Shown here one piece after another: positions 8,549 to 17,419 of a DNA stretch of 34,021 nucleotides. Numbering within the stretch: the stretch's first letter is position 1; each line of letters begins with the position of its first letter. Source of the DNA: a virus; IMG/VR virus record IMGVR_UViG_3300027704_000076, positions 1 to 34,021 of that record; one strand, 5' to 3'. A program made the position numbers and the translations under genes. The notes under the pieces are model-generated. The model worked only from the letters and a program-made list of their open reading frames with translations, ran no database searches and had not been told where the DNA came from.

Positions 8549-8854
8549 TTAGCCGTAGGTTACTGTTATCGTCGATGCAGAGGTAGGTGCAGCTATTGAT
8601 ACTAACCCATCAACCTTTAATCCAAAGTCTGCAAAGTTAATATATGCATGATCGGATGCGGTAGCCACAGTAAACATAAAGATGTTACCTGCAATGTTAC
8701 CCAATGGTGTAGTGGATGTCCCATTAATGGTAAACTTACCAACACCTGTAGCATAGATTGATCTAATACGTGTGTCTTGAACAACTACACTGGTGGTAGC
8801 ATCAACTAAAACTCCGCTGCCGTCTAGGTAAGCTGAACGAATATTGGTAGCCAT
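8549..8854 (-). CDS. Small beta-rich structural protein
   Basis: This 101-residue protein is composed of short alternating hydrophobic and polar segments (SVVVQDTRIRSIYATGVG, NIFMFTVATASDHAYINF, ASTITVTYG) with almost no charge clusters, which suggests a small beta-barrel or beta-sandwich. It is the first gene after a leftward terminator and promoter pair, just downstream of the capsid gene. A head or neck decoration role is plausible from position. No family was recognised with confidence. Confidence 0.65.
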   Translation of the reverse strand: MATNIRSAYLDGSGVLVDATTSVVVQDTRIRSIYATGVGKFTINGTSTTPLGNIAGNIFMFTVATASDHAYINFADFGLKVDGLVSIAAPTSASTITVTYG

Positions 8855-8900
8855 ATTATTTATTCCCCAAGGTCAATACGTTATATCTTTGATATTTAGG

Positions 8901-8929
8901 AGTATAATGGCTATACATACTATACGCAA
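8901..8929 (-). promoter_or_regulatory. Leftward late promoter candidate
   Basis: Read on the minus strand, TTGCGT (8924-8929) is followed after 17 bases by TATACT (8901-8906). It lies just past the terminator of the capsid unit and 47 bases before the 101-residue gene. Two other gaps in this arm hold the same arrangement (12154-12183 and 15406-15434). Confidence 0.5.
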
Positions 8930-8931
8930 AT

Positions 8932-8966
8932 AAAAAGGCCTACCAGCTTAATAGCTAGTAGGCCTT
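8932..8966 (-). terminator. Intrinsic terminator after the capsid gene
   Basis: On the minus strand a 9-bp stem (GTAGGCCTT at 8958-8966 against 8935-8943) continues past one mismatch into a 4-bp AGCT stem with a TAAT loop. Five T residues follow the stem. It lies 33 bases after the capsid stop and should end the scaffold-to-capsid transcript. Confidence 0.75.
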
Positions 8967-8999
8967 AATATTATTAGTTAGTGTTTTAGGCTACCCAGA

Positions 9000-9929
9000 T
9001 CAACTTGATCCAGAAGCACCAAACCACTGCCGCCAGTCTGACCAACCGAAAGCATAACGCTCACGACACTTATAGCGGATGTTGCCGGTATCGAAATCAG
9101 GCTCCATCTTAGTCTGTAGACCAACACGGTCAAACATCTTAGTACCATTAGACTGATCCGTCTTTAAGAACCAAGCATTGGTATCGGAGAAGCGACGATT
9201 AACGAAAGCTCCACCGGGAACAGTGCCCATGCTCATGATAGCGTTGATGTTGTTCTGTGCAAATCCTGTAGAAGCAACGTTACCGGCAGTAGTTGTACCG
9301 GGGCTGCGAAGGATTTGCTCAGCAGTGAATCCTAGATCACTAGGGATGTGTAGAGACTTGGCGCTTGCACCAATTAGGATGTTACGCTCATCCTTAGTCT
9401 TGGAGATTGCAATAGATGCAGTTTCCAATGCAGCCTCAGATAGGTCAGTAGCACCGATTAGGTTGCTCTGATTACCTGACAAAGTCGGGTGAGCACTACT
9501 GATCATTGCTACACCATCACCACCAAGGTAGGATGCTGAGAATGCATTGTTGTACACATCAGCTGCCTTGACTTGCTTTGTATTACTCATGGCACGGGCC
9601 AGAGCTTTAGCACGAAGCTTGGCAAACGAATCATAAAGATTGTCTTCCATAGCTTCTTCGGTGATAGCAAAAGCTAGGGCAATCGTTTCCATAGTGTAAC
9701 GAGCCGTGTAGCCTTCCTGTGCTTCATCATAGGATACGGAAGAACCTTCATCCTTAGTTGGAGCGGTTCCGAAACCTGTGAAGAGTACTTCTTCTTCAAA
9801 GGCACGATCTGAGGACTCAGTTTCAAATAGAACTTTATGCTCATCTGCAACTTCACCATATTCCATACCGAAGACTTCATTAAGTCCCGGCAGTAACTGC
9901 TTACTTATCGCTGAACGATTAATAGCCAT
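9000..9929 (-). CDS. Major capsid protein
   Basis: This 309-residue protein matches the general pattern of the gpT-like/HK97-fold major head proteins. It has an N-terminal helical segment (LLPGLNEVFGMEYGEVADEH), an E-loop-like region (VLFTGFGTAPTKDEGSSVSY), a spine-helix region (ITEEAMEDNLYDSFAKLRAK) and a beta-rich end (YKCRERYAFGWSDWRQWFG). It sits between the scaffold and decoration-like genes upstream and a strong terminator downstream, as expected for the most abundant virion protein. A good Shine-Dalgarno (AAAGGAAA) precedes the ATG at 9929. Confidence 0.85.
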   Translation of the reverse strand: MAINRSAISKQLLPGLNEVFGMEYGEVADEHKVLFETESSDRAFEEEVLFTGFGTAPTKDEGSSVSYDEAQEGYTARYTMETIALAFAITEEAMEDNLYDSFAKLRAKALARAMSNTKQVKAADVYNNAFSASYLGGDGVAMISSAHPTLSGNQSNLIGATDLSEAALETASIAISKTKDERNILIGASAKSLHIPSDLGFTAEQILRSPGTTTAGNVASTGFAQNNINAIMSMGTVPGGAFVNRRFSDTNAWFLKTDQSNGTKMFDRVGLQTKMEPDFDTGNIRYKCRERYAFGWSDWRQWFGASGSS

Positions 9930-9948
9930 TTTTTAATTTCCTTTCCTA

Positions 9949-10518
9949 TTAAGTAGCTGATAAGGCAACAGTGACGTATGCATCAGCATGGGTGAGTAAA
10001 CGAACTTCAACCTTTGTGAATGCGTCACCGATGGTGTTACCGGGTTCTTTAATGATTGCGATAGGCACTAATGCACCTGTCGAGGCTCTAGTTGATGGTT
10101 CAATGCCGAAGCCTGAACGACCAGTTACTGTTGAACCGGCACCAAGCGTAACAGCCATTGCCCAAGTATTTAAGTCTGCAGCAGTTACTGGGGCATCAGA
10201 GTTGATAGCATACGTCTGCCGCTCATCATCATAGATGTAGGCTTCGATATTACTTGCTGACGTTCCAGCAGGCCAGTACTTAGACCATGTAGGTGTGCCA
10301 TTGACATCATACTTAGCGCCTGCAAAGACACCAAGTACTTTTTCAGTGGTAGCTGCATAGACGTTAATATTACCAAGAGTGGTTTTAACTAGGTCGCCGG
10401 AAAAGATATTCGCATTATAGCCGGAAGCGATAGAGTAGACGTTAGTACCTGAAGTATTGGCACCTGCCCCACGCTTACGGTATGGACGAAGACCGTCGAG
10501 TGCTTTAACAGTACTCAT
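9949..10518 (-). CDS. Capsid-associated structural protein
   Basis: This 189-residue protein is beta-rich and weakly charged (SGTNVYSIASGYNANIFSGD, TEKVLGVFAGAKYDVNG, KVEVRLLTHADAYVTVALSA). It resembles small head proteins encoded just before the major capsid gene in many phages, possibly a decoration or stabilisation protein. An AGGAGA Shine-Dalgarno precedes its ATG. It ends 19 bases before the capsid start, so the two are translated from one message. Specific family not identified. Confidence 0.65.
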   Translation of the reverse strand: MSTVKALDGLRPYRKRGAGANTSGTNVYSIASGYNANIFSGDLVKTTLGNINVYAATTEKVLGVFAGAKYDVNGTPTWSKYWPAGTSASNIEAYIYDDERQTYAINSDAPVTAADLNTWAMAVTLGAGSTVTGRSGFGIEPSTRASTGALVPIAIIKEPGNTIGDAFTKVEVRLLTHADAYVTVALSAT

Positions 10519-10579
10519 ATTGTATTCTCCTAAGTGGATTGATTGGATAAAAATGTCAAGGGTAACTAGGGTTTCCTAA

Positions 10580-11074
10580 TTAATTAAAAGAAGGTGTTCG
10601 TCCTTTCGTAACTTGACTACGGGATCGGTTGGAAATTGGCATACGAGAATCATTTGCTTGGTCAAGCTGTGAGTGAACTGCGTCAATCATCTCTCGACTT
10701 TTATTCTCATAGTATTCTTTCCGTGCCACAGCTTTTCCTGTCGGTATCTTTGCGAGACCTAAATCTCCCCGGCATACCGTTCCTGTGTGGCGACCTGACT
10801 CCTTCACGAAAGAGTTATATTCCATTTCTGGTGCTTCTTCAGACTGTACAAACGACCAACCTTCATGGAGGCGCTTACCTAGATTAGAGATATCATCCTG
10901 ACCTTTAAGGGTCATTCTAATCCATCTGAGTGACATACCTTGAGAACTAAACCGGTCCCGAACTTCTTCGGGGATTTCTAGGAAGTCTGGTTCTTCAAAC
11001 GTGTATTCTTCCTGTCTGGTATTCTGATCTCGTTCATTGGAACTACGTGTATTAACTTCTGGGAACCGTGACAT
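10580..11074 (-). CDS. Unknown protein between scaffold and capsid genes
   Basis: The ATG at 11074 is chosen over one at 11119 because GGAGGT lies 7 bases before it and it follows the scaffold stop (11076) directly, while the longer form would overlap the scaffold gene by 44 bases. The 164-residue product is hydrophilic and charged. It contains FLEIPEEVRDRFSSQGMSLR and LGKRLHEGWSFVQSEEAPEM and ends in a Ser/Arg/Thr-rich tail. No enzyme motif is seen. It probably helps in capsid assembly, judged only from its position. Confidence 0.7.
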   Translation of the reverse strand: MSRFPEVNTRSSNERDQNTRQEEYTFEEPDFLEIPEEVRDRFSSQGMSLRWIRMTLKGQDDISNLGKRLHEGWSFVQSEEAPEMEYNSFVKESGRHTGTVCRGDLGLAKIPTGKAVARKEYYENKSREMIDAVHSQLDQANDSRMPISNRSRSQVTKGRTPSFN

Positions 11075-11075
11075 A

Positions 11076-12095
11076 TTATTTACCTCCGCGATTAATGTTG
11101 ATTGTTGAATATTCACCATCTGCAGCTTCAGCTTCTAACTTACTGGCTGCAAACCTGTCCAATGGTATATCCCACTTTTGGGCCATTGCTACATCTTCAC
11201 GGGTCAACTTAACTTTGTTGGACTTCCCGCCAGACAGTGTTGGTGCAGTTGTACGCGATCCCCCTGCAACCATCTGAGGAACTTTAGCTTTAGGCTTAAG
11301 CTCCTGAGTTTCTTCAACCAAGTCTTCAACTTGTTCTTCTTGGGCTACGTCAAACTTCTTAGGGAAGTTCTCTCGTAGTCGCTGATCGACCTCATCATAG
11401 AACTCATCATCTGATGGATCAAAACCTTCAGCCTTTAATTGTGCATCTATATGTAATGCAGCGGCTGTTAAGACTTTGTCTTCACCGAACCATGTATTAT
11501 CTTCAGTCCATGCTACAGCTTTAGGGTCATAGTTTGACTGTTCAGCTTGTGGTGCTTGGATAGTTTCTTTAGGTTCTTCGGCTTCCTCAAACTCTTTATA
11601 GGCTTCTTGACTCTGCTTAATAAGCATCATCTCAGCTTGAGATTGGGATAGATTGGTTTGGGCTTGAACAATAGCATCAGTGTCTTCAGATTCTAAAGCA
11701 GCTTTATAACTATGTTGTGCCTGTGTTATACGATCTGCAACAGCTTTACCTGATGCATCCATATTAGCTTTTTGAGTTTTAGTATATTCAATAGTCTGTT
11801 TTTTTATAGCATCTTCCAACTCTCTGATACGGGTTTCACGATTGACTAATTGGTCATCCCGATCTTTACGTTGTTTAATCAGTTGTCGGATTCGCTTTTG
11901 GGCACCTTTTGTTTCTATGCCGTCAAGTTCTTTTGGGGGTGTAACAGATTCTTGATTAGTCTTTGAAGACTCTTTAGGGTCACTTTCGATTTCAAACTCT
12001 ACTTTTGGAGTTTCTTCTTTTGATTCCCTTGGGTCTACTTTCGACCATTCTTCTTTATCATCTTCTATCTCAATGTCAAGCTGAACTTCAGCCAT
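11076..12095 (-). CDS. Scaffolding protein
   Basis: The ATG at 12095 is preferred (AGGAGA 8 bases upstream) over a start 30 bases further out. The 339-residue product is highly acidic and helical. Residues about 75-190 form a long coiled coil rich in Gln, Lys and Glu (KRIRQLIKQRKDRDDQLVNR and following). The C-terminus has a basic patch (GGKSNKVKLTREDVAMAQKW). Acidic helical proteins with a basic C-terminal capsid-binding patch, encoded between portal and capsid, are typical phage scaffolds. The candidate promoter at 12154-12183 begins its transcript. Confidence 0.8.
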   Translation of the reverse strand: MAEVQLDIEIEDDKEEWSKVDPRESKEETPKVEFEIESDPKESSKTNQESVTPPKELDGIETKGAQKRIRQLIKQRKDRDDQLVNRETRIRELEDAIKKQTIEYTKTQKANMDASGKAVADRITQAQHSYKAALESEDTDAIVQAQTNLSQSQAEMMLIKQSQEAYKEFEEAEEPKETIQAPQAEQSNYDPKAVAWTEDNTWFGEDKVLTAAALHIDAQLKAEGFDPSDDEFYDEVDQRLRENFPKKFDVAQEEQVEDLVEETQELKPKAKVPQMVAGGSRTTAPTLSGGKSNKVKLTREDVAMAQKWDIPLDRFAASKLEAEAADGEYSTININRGGK

Positions 12096-12153
12096 ATTTA
12101 TTCTCCTACGTTGGCGGTGAACCAATCGGTATTAATATTCACCTATAGTTTAT

Positions 12154-12183
12154 TGTATAACATACATCTAAGGGGCTATGCAA
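12154..12183 (-). promoter_or_regulatory. Leftward late promoter candidate before scaffold
   Basis: On the minus strand TTGCAT (12178-12183) is followed after 18 bases by TATACA (12154-12159). It begins 7 bases past the stop of the GroES-like gene and lies 59 bases before the scaffold start. The bases after the -10 resemble those at the antisense promoter candidate near 25775. Confidence 0.45.
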
Positions 12184-12189
12184 ATAAGC

Positions 12190-12603
12190 TTAGTTTGATA
12201 GATTATATGTTGGGTCTAGGTCTGCTGCATCATCCAGTGTCATTACTGCCTGATCATCATAGATCAATAGGAGTTTAACACCCTTATAGATCATTTTTGT
12301 ACCTACATGTTTATGGTATGAGATGGTATCTCCAACTTTACACCATGGCCCATTGGGGAACTTTTCTTTATCTTGGTAGGCCGTATCACCCAGAGAGAGG
12401 ACCCGACCAACTGTTGTTAGGTAGGCCATGTCATCACGGGTTGAGTCAGGCAGGATGATACCACTCTTTGTCTTAGCTTTTACTGAGACAGGTCTCACTA
12501 GGATATGGTATCCATTTAGTTTTGGTAACTTTTTAGGATCAGGCTTATCAGCATCTTCAATCCATTCGTCGTTTTTTAACGCTCCGGCTATCGGCATTTG
12601 CAT
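12190..12603 (-). CDS. GroES-like co-chaperonin
   Basis: This 137-residue protein follows the Cpn10 pattern: YHILVRPVSVKAKTKSGIIL (core strand leading into the mobile-loop region, with the conserved SGIILPD), then VGRVLSLG, then a VGDTISYHKHVGT segment, then the closing strand KLLLIYDDQAVMTLDD. Cpn10 proteins cap GroEL. Phage versions such as T4 gp31 replace host GroES for folding the capsid protein. Its place between portal and scaffold fits capsid folding. The N-terminus adds about 25 residues before the core. An AAGGAAG Shine-Dalgarno lies upstream. Confidence 0.8.
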   Translation of the reverse strand: MQMPIAGALKNDEWIEDADKPDPKKLPKLNGYHILVRPVSVKAKTKSGIILPDSTRDDMAYLTTVGRVLSLGDTAYQDKEKFPNGPWCKVGDTISYHKHVGTKMIYKGVKLLLIYDDQAVMTLDDAADLDPTYNLSN

Positions 12604-12604
12604 A

Positions 12605-12805
12605 TTAAAAATCTTCCTTATCTATTTCATCTAGGTTTTTAGTTAAGATATCCTTGATGAGGGATTGAGTCTGGTACATACCTTCAACTTTACCTACCAT
12701 AAACTGGTACTCTGCATAGTTGGTGGCTGCACCTCTACTCAACGAATCAACATGGGTATCAATGTCTTGCTGGATAAGATAATTGATCTCTTTATATATA
12801 GTCAT
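12605..12805 (-). CDS. Small helical protein next to the portal gene
   Basis: The ATG at 12805 gives 66 residues. A TTG at 12823 in the same frame is possible, and neither has a clear Shine-Dalgarno. The product is helical and acidic at its end (TIYKEINYLIQQDIDTHVDS, then YQFMVGKVEGMYQTQSLIKD). Similar short helical proteins often flank portal genes in podoviruses. It ends 1 base before the GroES-like gene starts, which suggests translational coupling. Function unknown. Confidence 0.65.
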   Translation of the reverse strand: MTIYKEINYLIQQDIDTHVDSLSRGAATNYAEYQFMVGKVEGMYQTQSLIKDILTKNLDEIDKEDF

Positions 12806-12838
12806 AATGTTAGTTATACACAAGGACTATTTCATATG

Positions 12839-15331
12839 CTAGGACTTTTTAGTTTTATTATCGTCCACTAGGAGCTTACCTATAACATCACCGACCTTCA
12901 TACGTTCTTCTTGAGTGAAAGACTTGTCTTGTTTGATTAGATCAGTCATAGCTTTGATTGCTTCCTTCTGTAAAGCTAGACTACGATCTTTGGTCTTTTC
13001 TTCGATCTGGGTTAATGCAGTGGCACCCTTTTCGTAGGCTTTGAGTGCAAGTTCTTTTTCATCTAGGTCAATCTTACGATTGGCAATCTGGGACTCACTC
13101 AACTCTTTAGCCAATGTCCCTTCGACACGCTTATCATCAATGATTAATCTTTGTTCTTCCAGCTTAACCATTTGTTCTTCAGGTGAACTTGGGCCTTCAG
13201 CTGCAGCTTTATTGGCTTCCATAACCTGTGTAGCTGCCTGCGTCATAGCCATCTGTAATACCTTAGGGTCTTGACCATCCGCACCTTTGGTTATCTCCTG
13301 AGTCATACCATTCATTTGTTCCTGATACTTCATGATACTGTGTTCTTGGATATTTGCAGTGATTAGGGGGACTACCCTCTGCATGATAGGTGAGGCACCA
13401 TTGGCTGGGTCTTGTAGGTATGCCATCTTAACCTGTATGTGTGCATCATGTTGCTGCCCTGCAAAAGCCTTGATAGGCATACCTTTAACTGCAGCCATCA
13501 AGTCTGATACTGGGTCCATAGGTTGAGGGTCAGGCTTCTTAGGCATAATCCTATCTAGGTTGGGCATGTTTGCCGACTGAAGGATTGTCTTATTTAATTC
13601 CTCCATGTCGAACATACCGGCAGGGGAGGTCTGGGCCATTTGCATAGCCATCTGGTTCATCATCATCCTATGTGCATTGGACGGAACATTGGGATCAGAT
13701 ACTGGGATGATATCAATTCTACCATCATAGTCAGACTTTAGGGCTTTGTTATCATAATCATTAAGCTCATATGGGTACTCATCAGGGAGGAACTCGTAGT
13801 TTAATCTGGCAAGAATCTTAAGTTCTTCTTTTTGGGCTTTATGTAATCTTTTATGTACCGCTGAGAAGAACTTACCTGATGCTTCTAGTAGGGCCATCGT
13901 AGTACCTACTGGACCCTTATTACTACCGTCTGAGATAACCTTCTCTGTAGAGTCTGCAAACTTCTCTCCGACACCGGATACAAACTGTAGCATCTGGAAA
14001 AGGGTCTGGGATGGTTCTTTGTAGGGGAGTGGTACGATAGACTTGGTTAAGTCCATACCGGTTGCCTCTACTTCTTTAAACTCACCGGGGGCTATAGGAT
14101 CATTGTCTCCGGTGATACGGACACCCTTAGCTTTGAAACCTGCAGGTAGAGTTGCAAACTGACCAGCATCCACTAAGGCACGTAGGGCTGAGGTAGCTGT
14201 CATTGTTAGGTTGCCCAAGAAATGCATAAGTCCCAGACCATAGAATCCAAAACCGGGGACAAACTTATAGTGGACAAAGAAGTCTTTCTTTATTCTACGT
14301 GGGTCATCCAAGTTATAGTTACGTCGAATAGCTAAGATAGTCCCACTGTCTAAGTCTAGGGTAACAATGTAGGGGAGTGTCAACTCGGTATCATCTTCAT
14401 CAACTTCTATGTCAAGGTATGTGTGTTGCTCCAGTAATGTAAACTGTGGATCATACTCAGCCTGAGGAGAGACACCCATGACCTCATTCATCTTTATAGC
14501 CATACCAGCCAAGTTTGGCTCTGCAGCATCTCCTAAGTCTACGTCCCTATACATTCCTGACACTACTTCACGTTCCATCTCAATAGGGGACCTATAGATG
14601 ACCTGTGTGTATCTGGCAGCTTTCTGTAGTGATGTAGCAAAGTTTGATATGTAGAACTGGTTAATAGGTACAAACTCTGAAACGTTTACACCCAGCCCCA
14701 CATCATGGTAGACCTTCTTGAATGCCGACCCAAATAATGGTAGGTGGAATAACATCCGTTCCTGTTCATCAAAGTACTCAGGCATCTCATCAGTGATCTG
14801 GTAGTTCATGTGGTTCTTGATACGGTTTGCCTGATTTAGTTTACCTTCAGTTTGTTTACCGACCACCTTTGTCTTGACTGGACCTGAAGCAGGTAGTAAC
14901 TCTTGGATGGCTTTAGATTGGAACTTAACTGCAGACTCAATCAGTAATGGATGAACTGCAGTACAGGCACCTTCAAATGGCTCTGATGTTTCTTCAATCT
15001 TCAACCCTAGTAGGTCAAAGCCTTTATCAAACATCTGTTCCCACTCTTCTCTGGAGGACTTGTCAGACTCGTAGGCATTGATTACCTGAGTGGATATGAT
15101 CTGTAGGTCTTCCTCATCCATCTTATCTACTAGGTTCTCATAGAAACCATCAGTGGACTTGGGATCAAAGTCTGGTATCTCAGACTCCCCATTACCTTCA
15201 AGGTCAATAATTACATTACCATCATCATCAAATACTAATGTAGACATGGGAGATTCTAAATCCATCTCAGACGGATCAATCATAGGCTCATCAATATTGG
15301 TTGGTTCGTTTGGGTTTTTAGCTATAGCCAT
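12839..15331 (-). CDS. Portal protein (P22-like)
   Basis: This 830-residue protein resembles the large podovirus portals. Its early region has SREEWEQMFDKGFDLLGLK and GACTAVHPLLIESAVKFQSK. The core has YFDEQERMLFHLPLFGSAFK and the wing/stem region has FFVHYKFVPGFGFYGLGLMH. The C-terminal 200 residues are Gln-, Glu- and Lys-rich helices that fit the barrel of P22-type portals. It would form the 12-mer vertex for DNA packaging and tail attachment. It follows TerL in the usual order and is preceded by a promoter candidate at 15406-15434. Confidence 0.9.
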   Translation of the reverse strand: MAIAKNPNEPTNIDEPMIDPSEMDLESPMSTLVFDDDGNVIIDLEGNGESEIPDFDPKSTDGFYENLVDKMDEEDLQIISTQVINAYESDKSSREEWEQMFDKGFDLLGLKIEETSEPFEGACTAVHPLLIESAVKFQSKAIQELLPASGPVKTKVVGKQTEGKLNQANRIKNHMNYQITDEMPEYFDEQERMLFHLPLFGSAFKKVYHDVGLGVNVSEFVPINQFYISNFATSLQKAARYTQVIYRSPIEMEREVVSGMYRDVDLGDAAEPNLAGMAIKMNEVMGVSPQAEYDPQFTLLEQHTYLDIEVDEDDTELTLPYIVTLDLDSGTILAIRRNYNLDDPRRIKKDFFVHYKFVPGFGFYGLGLMHFLGNLTMTATSALRALVDAGQFATLPAGFKAKGVRITGDNDPIAPGEFKEVEATGMDLTKSIVPLPYKEPSQTLFQMLQFVSGVGEKFADSTEKVISDGSNKGPVGTTMALLEASGKFFSAVHKRLHKAQKEELKILARLNYEFLPDEYPYELNDYDNKALKSDYDGRIDIIPVSDPNVPSNAHRMMMNQMAMQMAQTSPAGMFDMEELNKTILQSANMPNLDRIMPKKPDPQPMDPVSDLMAAVKGMPIKAFAGQQHDAHIQVKMAYLQDPANGASPIMQRVVPLITANIQEHSIMKYQEQMNGMTQEITKGADGQDPKVLQMAMTQAATQVMEANKAAAEGPSSPEEQMVKLEEQRLIIDDKRVEGTLAKELSESQIANRKIDLDEKELALKAYEKGATALTQIEEKTKDRSLALQKEAIKAMTDLIKQDKSFTQEERMKVGDVIGKLLVDDNKTKKS

Positions 15332-15405
15332 GTTTGATTCATATCCAATGTAATTAATATATCTATGTATATAATTAGAGTGTTGTTGGTTTATTAATAT
15401 GGCTG

Positions 15406-15434
15406 AGTATATAGTCTAATCAGTATTAATGCAA
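15406..15434 (-). promoter_or_regulatory. Leftward late promoter candidate before portal
   Basis: On the minus strand TTGCAT (15429-15434) is followed after 17 bases by TATACT (15406-15411), 75 bases before the portal start. It is the best of three matches to the same pattern in this arm. The 116-base gap also holds AT-rich DNA with no visible terminator for TerL. Confidence 0.5.
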
Positions 15435-15447
15435 ATGTTTTAAACTA

Positions 15448-17022
15448 TTATACTTTCCAGTAGGACCTCTTCCTAGCCCTTGGGGAGTCTATAGGGTCAT
15501 AATTGGGGTCTTCAGGGTGTAGAATGTTCCATGAATCCCTCATATATTGTATAGCCATAGTCATACAATCAACTTGGTCATCATGTGCAGCATTGGGGAA
15601 TGTGATGGCTTCTTCATACAGATCAACAGCCCAGTCTTTATTGCTTGGTATCCAGACCCTACCAGACTCCATAAGGGGTGTTGAAGCGTAGACCCTACTT
15701 ACTTTATCCCTGTCGGGGAGATAGTCTAATACTGGCAGACCAGCCCTCCTCAGGTCCTGCAGCAGTGATTGTCCTGATGCCTTCTTCTCTATTATACAGA
15801 TGTCTGGTCTGTACATGTCATGCATCTCTTGAGCTTTTCTCCTTAGCTCTGGATATTCAAATCTATCCTTTACATTGCTGAGGAGGATCATGTTGGATAC
15901 ATAGGCTTCTGATCCTTCAGAGTCCTGACCCATCTGCCCAAAGATACCCCATGTCTGTATCACTGAATAATCTGCAGTCTTTGAAGTACTGAAAGCTGTA
16001 TCATATGTTTGTAGTATAAACTCACACTGTGGAGGGTCTTCTTCATCCCACCACTGGAACCACTTCTTCTTAATGATACCACCCTCATCCGGCTGTGGGT
16101 CCTGCATGTATAGGGCATTCCAGTAACGACTACCGTTGGCAGCTTTTATTTCTTCTTCATCTATCCTTAACATCTCATCTGACTTCCACTCTGGAAAGTA
16201 TGATGAACCCACATCCATGTTCAGTAGTTCTGCAGCGTCTTCATCTAACCATGCAGGTATCTTTATAACCTCCCACTTATTGGTCATGTCATTGTCCGAC
16301 TCCTGCTTCAATAGCCATCCACAGATGTCATCATAGTGATACCTAGTATTTATTATTATGATGGCACCATTGGGCATCACACGGGTCCTTAAGCCTGAAG
16401 GATACCATTCTTTTATGTAACGTCTACCGGCTTCTGAGAAGCTATCATCCTCCGACATTACATCATCAAGTATGGCTACGTGAGCGCCACGACCTGCCAA
16501 CTTAGACCTGACACCGGCTGCGTAGTATTTACCTCCTTTACTTGTCATCCATTTACCGGCAGCTTTAACGTCTGCCCTTAGCTGTACACCATTAAACATT
16601 TCTTGGAAGTCTTCATCGTTGACAATGTCCCTGACTGATCTGCCGAAGTCTGACGCTAGTTGGTCTGAGTGGGACAGGGCCATTATTTCATGTGCTGGAT
16701 TATGACCCATATACCATGCAGGGAATAGCATGGAACAGATGACTGACTTGGTTGATCGGGGTGGTAGGAAGACCATCAATCGTTTACATTCACCCTCCAC
16801 TACTGCTTGGAGCTTGTCGCATAGTAGTTCAATATGCCTACCCATGACAAACTCAGGAATTATCTTGGGAGCTTCTTTTCTGACAAATGATAGGAAGCAC
16901 TCTTGTGCGGCTAGGTCTACTCTAGGCTTTAAGGCATTCCTCAAAGCTAGGCAGTCTAACATGTTAGTCTTCGGATTCTTTGTCAGAAAAGAACTTGATC
17001 CGGTGTCTGTGTTGTCGATCAT
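15448..17022 (-). CDS. terL: Terminase large subunit
   Basis: This 524-residue motor ATPase/nuclease packages DNA. Walker A is FLPPRSTKS (Lys92), Walker B is VAILDD (Asp186, Asp187), and the coupling motif is INTRYHYDD near residue 225. The RNase H-like nuclease has Asp341 (QTYDTAFS), Glu412 (CIIEKKASG) and the Asp481-485 cluster (HDDQVD). All catalytic positions are present. The ATG at 17022 has GGAAGA upstream but overlaps the preceding gene by 59 bases. An ATG at 16962, one base after that gene's stop, would give a 504-residue product that keeps every motif. Confidence 0.95.
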   Translation of the reverse strand: MIDNTDTGSSSFLTKNPKTNMLDCLALRNALKPRVDLAAQECFLSFVRKEAPKIIPEFVMGRHIELLCDKLQAVVEGECKRLMVFLPPRSTKSVICSMLFPAWYMGHNPAHEIMALSHSDQLASDFGRSVRDIVNDEDFQEMFNGVQLRADVKAAGKWMTSKGGKYYAAGVRSKLAGRGAHVAILDDVMSEDDSFSEAGRRYIKEWYPSGLRTRVMPNGAIIIINTRYHYDDICGWLLKQESDNDMTNKWEVIKIPAWLDEDAAELLNMDVGSSYFPEWKSDEMLRIDEEEIKAANGSRYWNALYMQDPQPDEGGIIKKKWFQWWDEEDPPQCEFILQTYDTAFSTSKTADYSVIQTWGIFGQMGQDSEGSEAYVSNMILLSNVKDRFEYPELRRKAQEMHDMYRPDICIIEKKASGQSLLQDLRRAGLPVLDYLPDRDKVSRVYASTPLMESGRVWIPSNKDWAVDLYEEAITFPNAAHDDQVDCMTMAIQYMRDSWNILHPEDPNYDPIDSPRARKRSYWKV

Positions 17023-17371
17023 TTATTAGTTCTTCCATTTCATTAGGGGTGTCGTAGGCAGCGTCTACTAATAACTCCCTAAAGGCAATCATTTGATTTA
17101 TACTTGATTGATATGTATTTCTTAGATAGTCATCTCTTGTGGTCCTGCCCTGCATCTGGGGGACCATATTCAATACATTGATAAACTCCGCTATAGTATT
17201 TGAGACTATAACTGCAGCTGTTTCTGGATGTAGGTCTTCTTTATCAAAGTAGATAGGAGTTGTCTCAGCCTTTGAAGATATAAAGTCTTTGTAGGATTGT
17301 AAGTTTGATTGATACTTATAATCATCAAGGATAGTGTCTAGGTCTGGTAGCTCATCTGTTAAGGTTTTCAT
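16964..17371 (-). CDS. Putative terminase small subunit
   Basis: The ATG at 17371 is chosen, with GGAG 11 bases upstream. A GTG at 17392 would add seven residues. The 135-residue product is helical and acidic, with segments DLDTILDDYKYQSNLQSYKD and TAAVIVSNTIAEFINVLNMV, and ends in a charged tail. No HTH is obvious. Position directly upstream of TerL and as first gene of the leftward arm is the main evidence for a TerS role. It could instead be another packaging accessory. Confidence 0.55.
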   Translation of the reverse strand: MKTLTDELPDLDTILDDYKYQSNLQSYKDFISSKAETTPIYFDKEDLHPETAAVIVSNTIAEFINVLNMVPQMQGRTTRDDYLRNTYQSSINQMIAFRELLVDAAYDTPNEMEELINDRQHRHRIKFFSDKESED

Positions 17372-17413
17372 AATATGATTGTCTCCATTCACCTCTATTA
17401 CTTATCTTTGATA

Positions 17414-17419
17414 ATTATA
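17414..17419 (-). promoter_or_regulatory. Possible -10 box for the leftward arm
   Basis: On the minus strand a perfect TATAAT lies 42 bases before the TerS-candidate start. No good -35 box is present at 16-18 bases, so the call is weak. A CCCTA-TGA-TAGGG hairpin ends directly at it. Confidence 0.25.

Noticed and set aside
10580-11119. Longer start of the 164-residue protein
   Set aside because: It would overlap the scaffold gene by 44 bases, while the ATG at 11074 has GGAGGT at ideal spacing.
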